DNA of 64,000 bases from Vibrio mimicus CAIM 602. Lineage in GTDB: Bacteria > Pseudomonadota > Gammaproteobacteria > Enterobacterales > Vibrionaceae. The notes under the pieces were generated by a model that searched no databases, was not told the DNA's origin, and saw only the letters and a program-made list of their open reading frames with translations. The stretch is from contig NZ_AOMO01000077.1 in NCBI RefSeq assembly GCF_000338875.1, positions 1 to 64,000 of the forward strand. Reading direction: 5' to 3'. The position numbers were made by a program, and so were the translations under genes. Shown piece after piece: positions 1 through 7,827 of this stretch (within the stretch, counting starts at the first letter, position 1; each line of letters begins with the position of its first letter).

Positions 1-126
1 TCGCACCTCTCGGAAGTCAGCACTGATGAAATCAATCCCGGATCCCAGCCCCCAAAAAGGAGGCCAAGAGTTTAGTGCCCACTTCACAATATTCGGTTGA
101 TAAAGCTTGGAGAGTGTTTTATTCAT
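1..126 (-). CDS. DUF4442 / thioesterase-like protein, 5' end only
   Basis: The minus strand reads an open frame from ATG at 126 off the left edge, giving 42 residues that begin MNKTLSKLYQ and contain a W-P-P-F-W stretch followed by FISADFREVR. This resembles the N-terminus of DUF4442 (YiiD C-terminal-like, hot-dog fold) proteins, which are putative acyl thioesterases. The gene is divergent from fur, as I recall for the neighbour of fur in V. cholerae. Most of the protein lies outside the window, so catalytic residues cannot be judged. The ribosome binding site is weak (AGGG about 12 bases upstream). The coding frame is reasonably sure; the function is family-level inference. Confidence 0.6.
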   Translation of the reverse strand, partial: MNKTLSKLYQPNIVKWALNSWPPFWGLGSGIDFISADFREVR

Positions 127-346
127 GCTCTGAGTGCCCTAGACTTTGGTTAAGGCAGCAATCAAATAAATGCATCAAGGCTACTGCCCACAGTATTAAT
201 ACTATTGTTGTTAATTAATTGTAACTGGTAAGAGCACTTTGTTCAGTGATTTGACTCGACTTTGCAGGTTTCCCATTAACCTCTTGAAGTTCGTGGTTTA
301 TTGTTCGCTGTGACTCACCTATAATGCAAAACAACATTGACTTCTG
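127..346. promoter_or_regulatory. Divergent intergenic region upstream of fur
   Basis: AT-rich non-coding DNA between the divergent DUF4442 gene and the ERIC element before fur. A perfect TATAAT at 320-325 could be the -10 of a fur promoter; the matching -35 region (about 297-302) is poor, so an activator or an extended -10 would be needed. I see no convincing Fur box (repeats of GATAAT). No RNA gene or ORF is supported here. Confidence 0.35.
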
Positions 347-470
347 TTATACCCAAACGAATTGAGATGCAGGTAAGCGGCAAGTGAGTGAATCCCCACA
401 GACAGAGACTCTGAAGTGGGTTTGACAACGCAGCCAATACGATTGCAACCTCAAGTAGAACGGATGTATC
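347..470 (+). repeat. ERIC (intergenic repeat unit) in the fur leader
   Basis: A 124-bp imperfect palindrome. Its left arm carries TGCAGGTAAGCGGCAAGTGA followed by GTGAATCCCC, and its right arm carries AACGCAGCCAA and TTGCAACCTCAAGTAG. These are the hallmarks of enterobacterial repetitive intergenic consensus (ERIC) elements, which are known to be frequent in V. cholerae. The ends carry TATAC-like and GTAT-like terminal repeats. It lies downstream of the likely fur promoter and ends 26 bases before the fur start codon, so it would be transcribed into the fur leader and could fold into a long hairpin. A second copy in the same orientation lies at 8572-8699. Confidence 0.85.
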
Positions 471-496
471 ACTGCAGAACATCAACAGGAAAGTAT

Positions 497-949
497 ATGT
501 CAGACAATAACCAAGCGCTAAAGGATGCTGGTCTTAAAGTTACCCTCCCACGGCTTAAGATTTTAGAAGTTTTACAACAGCCAGAGTGCCAACATATTAG
601 TGCTGAAGAGCTGTACAAAAAGTTGATTGATCTCGGCGAAGAGATTGGTCTTGCCACAGTGTACCGAGTTCTCAACCAATTTGATGATGCAGGTATCGTG
701 ACTCGCCACCACTTTGAAGGCGGCAAGTCAGTTTTTGAACTTTCAACTCAGCACCACCACGACCACCTAGTGTGTCTTGATTGTGGTGAAGTAATTGAGT
801 TTTCTGACGATGTCATCGAGCAACGTCAAAAAGAGATCGCGGAAAAATACAATGTGCAACTGACTAACCATAGCCTTTACCTGTACGGCAAATGTGGTAG
901 CGAAGGCAGCTGCAAAGACAATCCTAACGCTCATAAGCCAAAGAAATAA
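497..949 (+). CDS. fur: Ferric uptake regulator Fur
   Basis: Iron-sensing transcriptional repressor of 150 residues. The N-terminal winged helix spans about residues 1-80 and includes LATVYRVLNQF, the recognition-helix region. The C-terminal dimerization and metal-binding domain contains the HHHDH cluster and CLDCGEV. It ends in a Lys-rich tail. Fe(II)-Fur binds Fur boxes to repress iron uptake genes. The ATG at 497 follows ACAGGAAAG and gives the usual family length; an in-frame extension back to 416 would read through the ERIC repeat and is not believed. The gene is monocistronic, with a hairpin terminator shared with asd. The ERIC element immediately upstream is the unusual feature. Confidence 0.97.
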   Translation: MSDNNQALKDAGLKVTLPRLKILEVLQQPECQHISAEELYKKLIDLGEEIGLATVYRVLNQFDDAGIVTRHHFEGGKSVFELSTQHHHDHLVCLDCGEVIEFSDDVIEQRQKEIAEKYNVQLTNHSLYLYGKCGSEGSCKDNPNAHKPKK

Positions 950-970
950 TCACTTAGTAAGCTAAATAGC

Positions 971-998
971 AAAAACCCACCAAGCGGTGGGTTTTTTA
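971..998. terminator. Bidirectional terminator between fur and asd
   Basis: An inverted repeat (AAAACCCACC, short loop, GGTGGGTTTT) with A-rich and T-rich flanks sits between the converging fur and asd genes. It has a run of T on both strands, so it can terminate in both directions. Confidence 0.85.
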
Positions 999-1023
999 TT
1001 GCTTATGCCATGGGCCGCGCTAC

Positions 1024-2037
1024 TTAGAAATAGTCACGCACTAACAGCTCTGCAATTTGTACAGCGTTGGTTGCCGCACCTTTACGCACGTTATCTGCCA
1101 CTACCCACAGGTTCACACCGCTGTGATGACTGATGTCATTACGCACACGACCAACCAATACATGGTCTTTGCCACCAGCATCACGCACTTGAGTTGGGAA
1201 ATCTGCACCGCGGAACAGCTCAATACCATCGGTTTGATCCAGCATGTCCATCACTTGTTCCGCATCAATCGGAGCACGAGTTTCCACATGCACCGCTTCA
1301 GCATGACCATAGAATACAGGTACACGTACGCAAGTTGGGTTCACCATGATGGAAGGATCATTGAAGATTTTCTGGGTTTCCCACACCATCTTCATTTCTT
1401 CTTTGGTGTAACCGTTGTCCATAAACTGATCGATTTGTGGAATACAGTTAAAAGCGATTTGCTGACTAAAGGTATTGGTTTCCGCTGGGTAGCCATTGAG
1501 TAGTTTAGCCGTTTGACCTGCTAGCTCATCAATCCCCGCTTTACCCGCACCAGAGACTGATTGGTAAGTCGTCACATTGATACGCTCAATACCCACCGCA
1601 TCGTAAATCGGCTTTAGCGCCACGAGCATCTGGATGGTTGAGCAGTTAGGGTTAGCAATGATGTTGCGATTACGAAACTCAGCAATTGCCTCAGGGTTCA
1701 CTTCAGGAATCACCAGTGGAATATCGTAGTCGTAACGGAAGTGCGAGGTATTGTCGATCACAACCACACCCGCTTCAGCAGCGATTGGAGCCCAATGAGC
1801 CGAAAGCTCACCACCCGCTGAAAACAGCGCGATATGGACTTGTGACCAGTCAAACTCTTCGACATTTTGTACACGCACCGTCTTACCGTTGAAACGATAG
1901 GTTTTACCCTCACTGCGCTCACTCGCCAGCAGGAAAAGCTCATCAACAGGAAACTCTCGCTCCTGCAGCACTTCCAACATGGTTTCGCCTACTGCGCCCG
2001 TTGCGCCAAAAATGGCAACATTAAATTGTTGGCTCAT
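1024..2037 (-). CDS. asd: Aspartate-semialdehyde dehydrogenase
   Basis: Converts aspartyl phosphate to aspartate semialdehyde with NADPH, the branch point to lysine, diaminopimelate, threonine and methionine. The protein has 337 residues. The N-terminal Rossmann motif is GATGAVGE, and the active-site motif is ANPNCSTIQ with the catalytic Cys near residue 132. The substrate-binding region and QSVSGAGKAG loop are present. From memory V. cholerae has two asd genes; this is the one beside pdxB and fur. The ATG at 2037 is preceded by AGAGGT; a GTG one codon earlier is less likely. The start overlaps the end of pdxB by 17 bases, indicating translational coupling in a pdxB-asd operon. Confidence 0.95.
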   Translation of the reverse strand: MSQQFNVAIFGATGAVGETMLEVLQEREFPVDELFLLASERSEGKTYRFNGKTVRVQNVEEFDWSQVHIALFSAGGELSAHWAPIAAEAGVVVIDNTSHFRYDYDIPLVIPEVNPEAIAEFRNRNIIANPNCSTIQMLVALKPIYDAVGIERINVTTYQSVSGAGKAGIDELAGQTAKLLNGYPAETNTFSQQIAFNCIPQIDQFMDNGYTKEEMKMVWETQKIFNDPSIMVNPTCVRVPVFYGHAEAVHVETRAPIDAEQVMDMLDQTDGIELFRGADFPTQVRDAGGKDHVLVGRVRNDISHHSGVNLWVVADNVRKGAATNAVQIAELLVRDYF

Positions 2038-3166
2038 CACATACCTCTACTTGAAAACCGAGTTTAGCCAAAGGTGCTAAATTGCAATCCGCGCCTCCAG
2101 CTAGTGTCACCGCACTGTATTCACGTCTATCCCAATAGTGTTTGCGCATTAAGTCAAACGCTCCGGGTTGGTGAATCTCACGGCGAAACTGTGCGTCATC
2201 TTTACGCACATCGTAAATAATTTGAGTCAGCGTATGCAGCGTTTCTTCATCCCATGCCCGGTCCAAGTAAACCGTAGGCACGGGTGCTTTTGGCAACAAA
2301 CTCGCTGGGTTAGCACAATGTGCATTGCCGAGAAACTCGCAATAACTGTTAAAAATCATGGTCGTTCCACGCGCCTTACCTTCAAGGCCATAACCTGCAA
2401 TATGCGGGGTTGCAAATGCCAAGAGTGGCAGCAATTCCATATCCACTTGCGGTTCAAATTCAAACACATCTAATACGGCGGTAAAACCATCGCCTTTTTG
2501 CAAGCGCGCTTTAAGCGCCGCGTTATCCACCACAGGGCCACGCGCCGCATTAATCAAAATCTGATCGCTACGTAATTGCTCAAGAATCGCTGCATCAATC
2601 AAATGATGGGTCGGCCACTCACCTTCGCGTGTGATGGGTGTGTGCAAAGTGATCACATCCGATTCTTTAAGTAAGGTTTCAAGCTCGGTAAATGTTCGCT
2701 CATCACCTTGCGCTTGCTTAGGGGGATCATTAATCAACACTTTAATTCCGATGCCAGAGAGGCATTGCGCGAGATAGCTGCCGACTTGACCTGCACCAAT
2801 GATGCCTACAGTTTTATCGAAAACCGAGAACCCTTGTTGCTGCGCCAGTACCATCAGCACGCTGAAGACGTATTCCGCGACACCCACTTTGTTACAGCCT
2901 GGTGCAGCAGTAAAGAAGATACCACGCTCAGTCAGCAGCGCTTGGTCAACATGATCCATCCCCGCAGTCGCGGTTCCAACAAACTTCAAGCGGTTTGCTT
3001 TAGCTAGCAGTGCCTCATTTACTTTCGTTACCGAACGAATCATTAAGGCATCGACATCAATCAGATCATCGGCAGTTAAAGTACGGCCGGGTTTTAAGAT
3101 CACTTCGCCAAGCTGACTAAACAGCGCTTGTGCGTAAGGCATGTTCTCATCAATCAGAATTTTCAT
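2021..3166 (-). CDS. pdxB: Erythronate-4-phosphate dehydrogenase PdxB
   Basis: Oxidizes 4-phosphoerythronate in the DXP-dependent pyridoxal 5'-phosphate pathway. The protein has 381 residues and begins MKILIDENMPYAQ, like the E. coli protein. It belongs to the D-2-hydroxyacid dehydrogenase family: the Rossmann motif GAGQVG is near residue 124, and catalytic segments such as NAARGPVVD and the ATPHIAGYGLEGK region follow. The C-terminal part (about 290-381) is the PdxB dimerization domain. A TTG start 18 bases upstream gives a longer frame but is unsupported by the family length. It is transcribed towards asd, with fabB and its terminator upstream. Confidence 0.95.
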   Translation of the reverse strand: MKILIDENMPYAQALFSQLGEVILKPGRTLTADDLIDVDALMIRSVTKVNEALLAKANRLKFVGTATAGMDHVDQALLTERGIFFTAAPGCNKVGVAEYVFSVLMVLAQQQGFSVFDKTVGIIGAGQVGSYLAQCLSGIGIKVLINDPPKQAQGDERTFTELETLLKESDVITLHTPITREGEWPTHHLIDAAILEQLRSDQILINAARGPVVDNAALKARLQKGDGFTAVLDVFEFEPQVDMELLPLLAFATPHIAGYGLEGKARGTTMIFNSYCEFLGNAHCANPASLLPKAPVPTVYLDRAWDEETLHTLTQIIYDVRKDDAQFRREIHQPGAFDLMRKHYWDRREYSAVTLAGGADCNLAPLAKLGFQVEVCDEPTI

Positions 3167-3228
3167 AGTGGGAATTTGCGGCAATCAAAGTTGCAGGCAT
3201 TGTGCAGAAAAGCGCAGAGGCTGTCGAG

Positions 3229-3347
3229 AATAAAAATACCCGACGACCTAAGCCGCCGGGCAAACATCCAGAACAAAAGGATCCTATCCCGCTCTCCATG
3301 GGACAGAGTCTGCGTCTGTTCGATTAGCGATACTAATCTGTTCTGGA
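3229..3347 (-). ncRNA. farS: fabB 3' UTR / FarS small-RNA locus (boundaries approximate)
   Basis: The region after the fabB stop ends in an intrinsic terminator (3231-3260) and is strongly structured. A 9-bp inverted repeat (TCCAGAACA at 3267-3275, TGTTCTGGA at 3339-3347) closes a domain that contains a perfect 6-bp hairpin (GATTAG at 3322-3327, CTAATC at 3333-3338) and a second weaker stem near CTCTCCATGGGACAGAG. Established knowledge: V. cholerae FarS is a small RNA released by RNase E from the fabB 3' UTR that represses fadE transcripts. The assignment rests on genomic position plus the terminator. I cannot read the 5' processing site, so the true sRNA is probably shorter than the interval given. 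Confidence 0.65.
3231..3260 (-). terminator. Terminator of fabB / FarS
   Basis: On the minus strand a 7-bp stem (CCCGGCG with CGTCGGG, including one G-T pair) and a loop of about 8 bases are followed by TATTTTTATT. It lies downstream of fabB and before pdxB, so it closes the fabB transcript. Confidence 0.8.
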
Positions 3348-3369
3348 AACTATGATGGGTTTGGTGCGC

Positions 3370-4581
3370 TTAACCTTGGTATTTTTTGATAACCAAAGTT
3401 GCGTTTGTACCACCAAAACCAAAGCTGTTAGACATCACTGTTGTCAGCTCTTGCTCACGCATTTCAGTCACGATATCCAGACCTTGCGCAGCTTCATCTA
3501 AAGTTTCAACGTTAATGCTTGGAGCAATAAAACCGTGGTGCAGCATCAGAGTTGAGTAAATGGCTTCATGTACGCCTGCTGCGCCCAATGCGTGACCAGT
3601 CATCGCTTTGGTTGCAGAAATCGCAGGGCTGTTACCTGCAAACACTTCTTGGATAGCGCCAAGTTCTTTCACGTCGCCCACTGGTGTTGAAGTGCCATGA
3701 GTGTTGATGTAGTCAATTTTATCAACGCTTTGCATCGCCATCTTCATACAACGTACTGCGCCTTCACCCGATGGTGCTACCATGTCGTAGCCATCCGATG
3801 TCGCGCCGTAACCGACGATTTCACCGTAAATTTTTGCGCCACGAGCCAGTGCGTGTTCCAGTTCTTCAACCACAACCATACCGCCGCCGCCAGAGATAAC
3901 GAAACCATCACGATCCGCATCGTAAGTACGCGAAGCTTTTTCTGGTGTTTCGTTGTATTTGGTTGAAAGTGCGCCCATCGCATCAAACATCATGGTTTGT
4001 GACCAGAACAGCTCTTCACCACCACCCGCAAACACAATGTCTTGTTTACCCAGTTGGATAAGCTCTAGCGCGTTACCAATGCAGTGTGCAGAAGTGGCAC
4101 AAGCGGAGCTGATTGAGTAGTTTACGCCGCGAATTTTGAATGGAGTTGCCAAACATGCAGAAACAGTTGAAGACATAGTACGTGGTACCATGTAAGGCCC
4201 CACACGCTTCACGCCTTTTTCGCGCTGAGTATCCACCGCGATGACTTGGTTTTCAGAAGAAGCACCACCAGAACCGGCAACGATACCTGTACGGTCGTTA
4301 GAAACTTGCTCTGGGGTCAGACCCGCATCAGCAATCGCTTGTTCAAGAGATAGGTATGCATACGCAGCCGCATCACCCATAAAGCGCATTTGCTTACGAT
4401 CGATATGTTCTTCCGGGTTAATTTTTAAATCACCCCAAACCTGTGAACGCAAACCATGCTCTTTAAACTGTTCAGAGGCGGTGATGCCTGACTTGCCAGC
4501 TTTTAGTGAGGCCAAAACTTCTTCGACGTTGTTACCGATACTCGAAATAATACCCATACCGGTGATGACGACTCGTTTCAT
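3370..4581 (-). CDS. fabB: Beta-ketoacyl-ACP synthase I FabB
   Basis: Condensing enzyme that elongates acyl-ACP with malonyl-ACP and is needed for unsaturated fatty acid synthesis. The protein has 403 residues in a thiolase fold with the full Cys-His-His triad: Cys161 in SSACATSAH, His295 in NTHGTSTP and His330 in MTGHALGA. The C-terminal NSFGFGGTNA motif is typical of KAS I/II. It starts at ATG 4581 and appears monocistronic with its own terminator. Its 3' UTR carries the FarS sRNA locus, and a FadR-like half site lies upstream, so both levels of fatty-acid control may converge here. Confidence 0.96.
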   Translation of the reverse strand: MKRVVITGMGIISSIGNNVEEVLASLKAGKSGITASEQFKEHGLRSQVWGDLKINPEEHIDRKQMRFMGDAAAYAYLSLEQAIADAGLTPEQVSNDRTGIVAGSGGASSENQVIAVDTQREKGVKRVGPYMVPRTMSSTVSACLATPFKIRGVNYSISSACATSAHCIGNALELIQLGKQDIVFAGGGEELFWSQTMMFDAMGALSTKYNETPEKASRTYDADRDGFVISGGGGMVVVEELEHALARGAKIYGEIVGYGATSDGYDMVAPSGEGAVRCMKMAMQSVDKIDYINTHGTSTPVGDVKELGAIQEVFAGNSPAISATKAMTGHALGAAGVHEAIYSTLMLHHGFIAPSINVETLDEAAQGLDIVTEMREQELTTVMSNSFGFGGTNATLVIKKYQG

Positions 4582-4633
4582 GTAACATTCCTATTATGTA
4601 AATTTGGCTAGATGATATCGAAGAAGGATAACA

Positions 4634-4650
4634 GAAGTGGTCAGCTTTCC
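4634..4650 (-). promoter_or_regulatory. Candidate FadR-type site upstream of fabB
   Basis: AAGTGGTCAG here matches the left half of the FadR consensus (AACTGGTCNGACC), while the right half is degenerate. It lies 53-69 bases upstream of the fabB start, beyond a CATAAT-like -10, a position compatible with activation. FadR activation of fabB is established in Enterobacteriaceae and was, to my memory, reported in V. cholerae. The exact site is inference. Confidence 0.35.
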
Positions 4651-4707
4651 CATAAATTCGTACAATCTCGACCCATATTCAGCCTGATTTCATAGAATTT
4701 GTTCATT

Positions 4708-6723
4708 ATGTCATCCATTTCTCACGCCCAGCTCGGCTGGAACGAAGCAGGAACTCCCGTCTCCGATCAATTTGACGATGTCTATTTCTCTAACGTCAAT
4801 GGTCTAGCCGAGACACGTTATGTGTTCCTTGAGCAAAATCATCTCCCACAAAGATGGCACAACGATGACCAAAGGCGATTTGTGATTGCGGAAACCGGCT
4901 TCGGTACTGGCCTGAATTTTCTGGCAGTGTGGCAAGCGTTTGTGGAGTTTCGCCAAGCCAACCCAGATGCAAAACTCAAAGAGCTGCATTTCATTAGCTT
5001 TGAAAAATATCCGCTCAGTAAACACGATTTAATTCAAGCGCATCAAGCATGGCCGGAACTGGCAGAATTCGCGCAAGAACTGCATAAGCACTACCCTTTA
5101 GCGATTCCAGAATGCCAGCGGATTGTGTTGGATGATGGACTCATCACGCTCGATCTCTGGTTTGGGGATATCAAAGACTGCCTGCCGAAAGTGGCGACAC
5201 AAAAGCAAGGTTTAGTCGATGCATGGTTCCTTGATGGTTTTGCTCCCAGCAAAAACCCAGAAATGTGGAACCAAAACCTGTTTGAAGGTATGGCCAAACT
5301 GGCGAAAAACGGTTGTACCTGCGCTACCTTTACTTCGGCTGGTTTTGTACGCCGCGGTTTGATTGACGCGGGCTTTGCGATGAAAAAAGTCAAAGGCTTT
5401 GGTACCAAACGAGAAATGATTGCTGGCTGTCTGAATGAGAAAGCTCCGTACACCAATATTGCGCCAGAATTTCGTTTAGAAGCCACCAACGGCCTACGAG
5501 ATGTGGCGATTATCGGTGGTGGAGTCGCCAGTGCAACCCTCGCGACAACATTAGCCAAACGCGGCATTTCAGTAACCCTCTATTGCGCCGATGAAAAACC
5601 AGCACAAGGCGCATCAGGTAACCGACAAGGTGCGGTCTATCCACTGCTCAGTGGTGATCACAACTCTGTTTCACGAGTGTTTGCTCCGGCATTTCTTTTT
5701 GCGCGTCAATTTATTGAACAAGCGGCTGAGCAGATAACCTTTGACCACGATTGGTGCGGTGTTACCCAATTAATGTGGGATGTAAAGGCAACCCAAAAGC
5801 TCACCAGCATACTTGAGGGCGATTTCCCAGAACAATTAGTACATGGTTTATCCGCAGAGCAAACCAACCAACAAGTCGGCGTGCCAGTGGATAAAGCCAG
5901 TGTGCATTATCCGCTCGGTGGCTGGCTCTGCCCAGCAGAGCTGACTCAAGGCTTAATCCATCTCTTAGAGCAGCAAGGCAGGCTCACCGCGCATTATCAC
6001 TCTCCGATTGATACTCTGACTTGGCAGCCAGAGACACAGCAGTGGCAATTGCACTACGGCGATAAGGTAATGCAGCATCAGTGCGTGGTGATTGCCAGTG
6101 GCCATCAGTTTGACAGCGTGGCACAAACCGCTCACTTGCCACTGGGTAAGGTGAAAGGTCAGGTCAGCCATATTCCGACTACCGACACACTAAGTAATAT
6201 CAATAGCGTGCTCTGTTACGATGGCTATATGACTCCGGTCAGCCAACAAAATGGACATCACTGTATTGGGGCAAGTTATGATCGCCAGCACCTTGATGCG
6301 ACTTTTGATCCGCAAGCACAACGCGAAAATGCGCAAAAGCTGATTCACTGCCTGCCAGAGCAAACTTGGCCATTAGAAGTGGATATCAGCGGCAATCAAT
6401 CACGCCAAGGCGTGCGCTGTGTCAGCCGCGATCATCTGCCTTTTGTCGGCAATGTCGGCGAATTTATCAAAATTACCGAGCAATACCGAGATTTAGCTCA
6501 GCAAACCGAAGCAGAGCCAATTGCACTCTACCCGCAACTTTATGCGTTTGCAGGGCTTGGCTCACGTGGTTTAAGTAGTGCGCCACTCATGGCTGAACTT
6601 CTCGCTTCGCAAATGTGCGGCGATCCTCTGCCATTGGGCGTCGATTTGTTGGAACAGTTGCATCCTTGCCGCATGTGGGTACGAAAGCTTCGTAAAGGAA
6701 AGGCTCTGACTCAGAAAGCTTAA
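4708..6723 (+). CDS. mnmC: Bifunctional tRNA mnm5s2U34 biosynthesis protein MnmC
   Basis: Final two steps of mnm5s2U formation at the wobble base of certain tRNAs: FAD-dependent removal of the carboxymethyl group, then SAM-dependent methylation. The protein has 671 residues. The N-terminal methyltransferase domain (about 1-245) has the SAM motif ETGFGTGLNF at 63-72 and the LDGFAPSKNPEMW motif. The C-terminal FAD oxidoreductase domain starts near residue 265 with IIGGGVASATLA and ends with the GLGSRGLSSAPL dinucleotide-fold motif. The ATG at 4708 matches the family; a TTG three codons earlier also opens the frame. It is divergent from fabB and monocistronic. Confidence 0.95.
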   Translation: MSSISHAQLGWNEAGTPVSDQFDDVYFSNVNGLAETRYVFLEQNHLPQRWHNDDQRRFVIAETGFGTGLNFLAVWQAFVEFRQANPDAKLKELHFISFEKYPLSKHDLIQAHQAWPELAEFAQELHKHYPLAIPECQRIVLDDGLITLDLWFGDIKDCLPKVATQKQGLVDAWFLDGFAPSKNPEMWNQNLFEGMAKLAKNGCTCATFTSAGFVRRGLIDAGFAMKKVKGFGTKREMIAGCLNEKAPYTNIAPEFRLEATNGLRDVAIIGGGVASATLATTLAKRGISVTLYCADEKPAQGASGNRQGAVYPLLSGDHNSVSRVFAPAFLFARQFIEQAAEQITFDHDWCGVTQLMWDVKATQKLTSILEGDFPEQLVHGLSAEQTNQQVGVPVDKASVHYPLGGWLCPAELTQGLIHLLEQQGRLTAHYHSPIDTLTWQPETQQWQLHYGDKVMQHQCVVIASGHQFDSVAQTAHLPLGKVKGQVSHIPTTDTLSNINSVLCYDGYMTPVSQQNGHHCIGASYDRQHLDATFDPQAQRENAQKLIHCLPEQTWPLEVDISGNQSRQGVRCVSRDHLPFVGNVGEFIKITEQYRDLAQQTEAEPIALYPQLYAFAGLGSRGLSSAPLMAELLASQMCGDPLPLGVDLLEQLHPCRMWVRKLRKGKALTQKA

Positions 6724-6745
6724 TCTAGCCCCTTCAATCAACTCA

Positions 6746-6776
6746 AAAACAAAGCCTCGCACTGCGAGGCTTTGTT
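6746..6776. terminator. Bidirectional terminator after mnmC
   Basis: A perfect 13-bp inverted repeat (AACAAAGCCTCGC with GCGAGGCTTTGTT, 3-base loop) lies between the converging mnmC and FMN reductase genes. The T-run is better on the minus strand (TTTTT after the stem) than on the plus strand. Confidence 0.8.
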
Positions 6777-6801
6777 CATTTAGGACTTAATACTTTTTTG
6801 C

Positions 6802-7329
6802 TTAAGCTGACAGCTTAGCCACCGCCGCTTTGAGCTCAGCCACGATTTCAGGGTTAGTCACCGCACCTTGTTCTAAATCGAAGTTATCATAGAAGCTAGG
6901 AACAGAAACTGAAGCTTTCACGTTACCACCAAAGAAAGGGGCTGAAGCGGTTGCCGCGGCAAGAACAGACTTTGCACCACTAGGGCCCGGAGATGTCGCA
7001 AGATAAACCGCTGGCTTGTCACCAAACATCGCACGATTGATGCGACTTGCCCAATCGAACAAGTTTTTGTACGCCGCAGGGTAATGGCCATTGTGCTCGG
7101 CGAAAGAGATAACGTAAGCATCAGCTTGAGCAAGATCACGCAAGAAACCTTGTGCACCTTCTGCATGACCAATCTCTTTTTCCAGATCTTCACTAAACAT
7201 TGGTACTAAATAGTTGTTGATGTCCAAAACTTGTACCTGTGCGCCTTCAACAAGGTTAGCCGTAAAGGTAGCAAGTGCTTTATTGATAGAGGTTGAGCTG
7301 GTGCTAGCACCGAAGGCAATGATTTTCAT
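6802..7329 (-). CDS. NAD(P)H-dependent FMN reductase family protein
   Basis: A 175-residue protein of the NADPH-dependent FMN reductase family (PF03358, flavodoxin-like fold). The phosphate-binding loop GASTSSTSINK sits at residues 7-17, and the AEHNGHYPAAYKNLFDWASR segment matches the family's flavin-contact motif, which usually reads P-E-Y-N-G-S. Members reduce quinones, azo compounds, chromate or free flavin; the natural substrate here is unknown. It is monocistronic, with a 9-bp inverted repeat about 76-100 bases upstream that could be an operator. Confidence 0.85.
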   Translation of the reverse strand: MKIIAFGASTSSTSINKALATFTANLVEGAQVQVLDINNYLVPMFSEDLEKEIGHAEGAQGFLRDLAQADAYVISFAEHNGHYPAAYKNLFDWASRINRAMFGDKPAVYLATSPGPSGAKSVLAAATASAPFFGGNVKASVSVPSFYDNFDLEQGAVTNPEIVAELKAAVAKLSA

Positions 7330-7404
7330 GGTGTTTTCCCCTGACTAATGTTAGGCAAAGATTAATCGGGAAACAGATATGCAACAAGCCTGATTTTTGT
7401 ACTT

Positions 7405-7429
7405 AGTTGTTCAGAAAGTTTGAACAACT
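7405..7429. promoter_or_regulatory. Perfect 9-7-9 inverted repeat upstream of the FMN reductase gene
   Basis: AGTTGTTCA and TGAACAACT flank a 7-base spacer. It lies 76 bases upstream of the reductase start and has no T-run, so it looks like a dyad operator rather than a terminator. No regulator gene is adjacent, so the cognate protein is unknown. Confidence 0.4.
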
Positions 7430-7473
7430 TTCAGGCTATCGATGTGTGAGAAGAAAACTTGGGGAAATCTATC

Positions 7474-7500
7474 AAGCCACCGCTTTACAGGCGGCGGCTT
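7474..7500 (-). terminator. GC-rich hairpin downstream of the YfcL gene
   Basis: A 10-bp stem (AAGCCGCCGC with GCGGTGGCTT on the minus strand, one G-T pair) lies 24 bases past the yfcL stop. The T-tail is absent, so it is a weak or Rho-assisted terminator, or an RNA-stabilizing hairpin. Confidence 0.4.
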
Positions 7501-7524
7501 TAGCGATAAAGCCTAATGGTTCAG

Positions 7525-7788
7525 TTAAGCTTGTGCGGCAAGCTGCTGCCAAAGTTGGGCAACAATGACACGATCAGCTGGGCTCAATTCAGAGCGTGCC
7601 TCTTCTAAACTTTCTTCAATACGCTGCTTAAATGTATCTAGTTCAGTCACACCTTCCTCTTCACACTGCGCAGCAGAAAGTGAAATGTGCCCACGTAAGT
7701 ATCCACCCGCAAACAGTTCGTCAGTAGACGCGTTTTCTACTTGAGCATCAATCAGTTCCAGAAGTTTTTCTTCAAATTCAATAATCAT
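7525..7788 (-). CDS. yfcL: YfcL family protein
   Basis: An 87-residue soluble protein similar to E. coli YfcL: it opens MIIEFEEKLLELIDAQVE and has DELFAGGYLRGHISL, the most conserved stretch. No catalytic motif is visible and the function is unknown. The ATG at 7788 agrees with the homologue; an upstream GTG at 7821 would add 11 residues without a ribosome site. It follows epmC closely, as the yfcL-epmC (yfcM) pair does in E. coli, implying a conserved operon. Confidence 0.85.
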   Translation of the reverse strand: MIIEFEEKLLELIDAQVENASTDELFAGGYLRGHISLSAAQCEEEGVTELDTFKQRIEESLEEARSELSPADRVIVAQLWQQLAAQA

Positions 7789-7827
7789 CAGGTTCTCGTT
7801 ATTTCGTAAACGGTTTTTCACAAACGG

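Noticed and set aside
416..496. N-terminal extension of Fur
   Set aside because: The extra 27 residues are translated from the ERIC repeat. ATG 497 has a good ribosome site and gives the standard 150 residues.
5091..5567. 158-residue minus-strand ORF
   Set aside because: Antisense of mnmC, no similarity.
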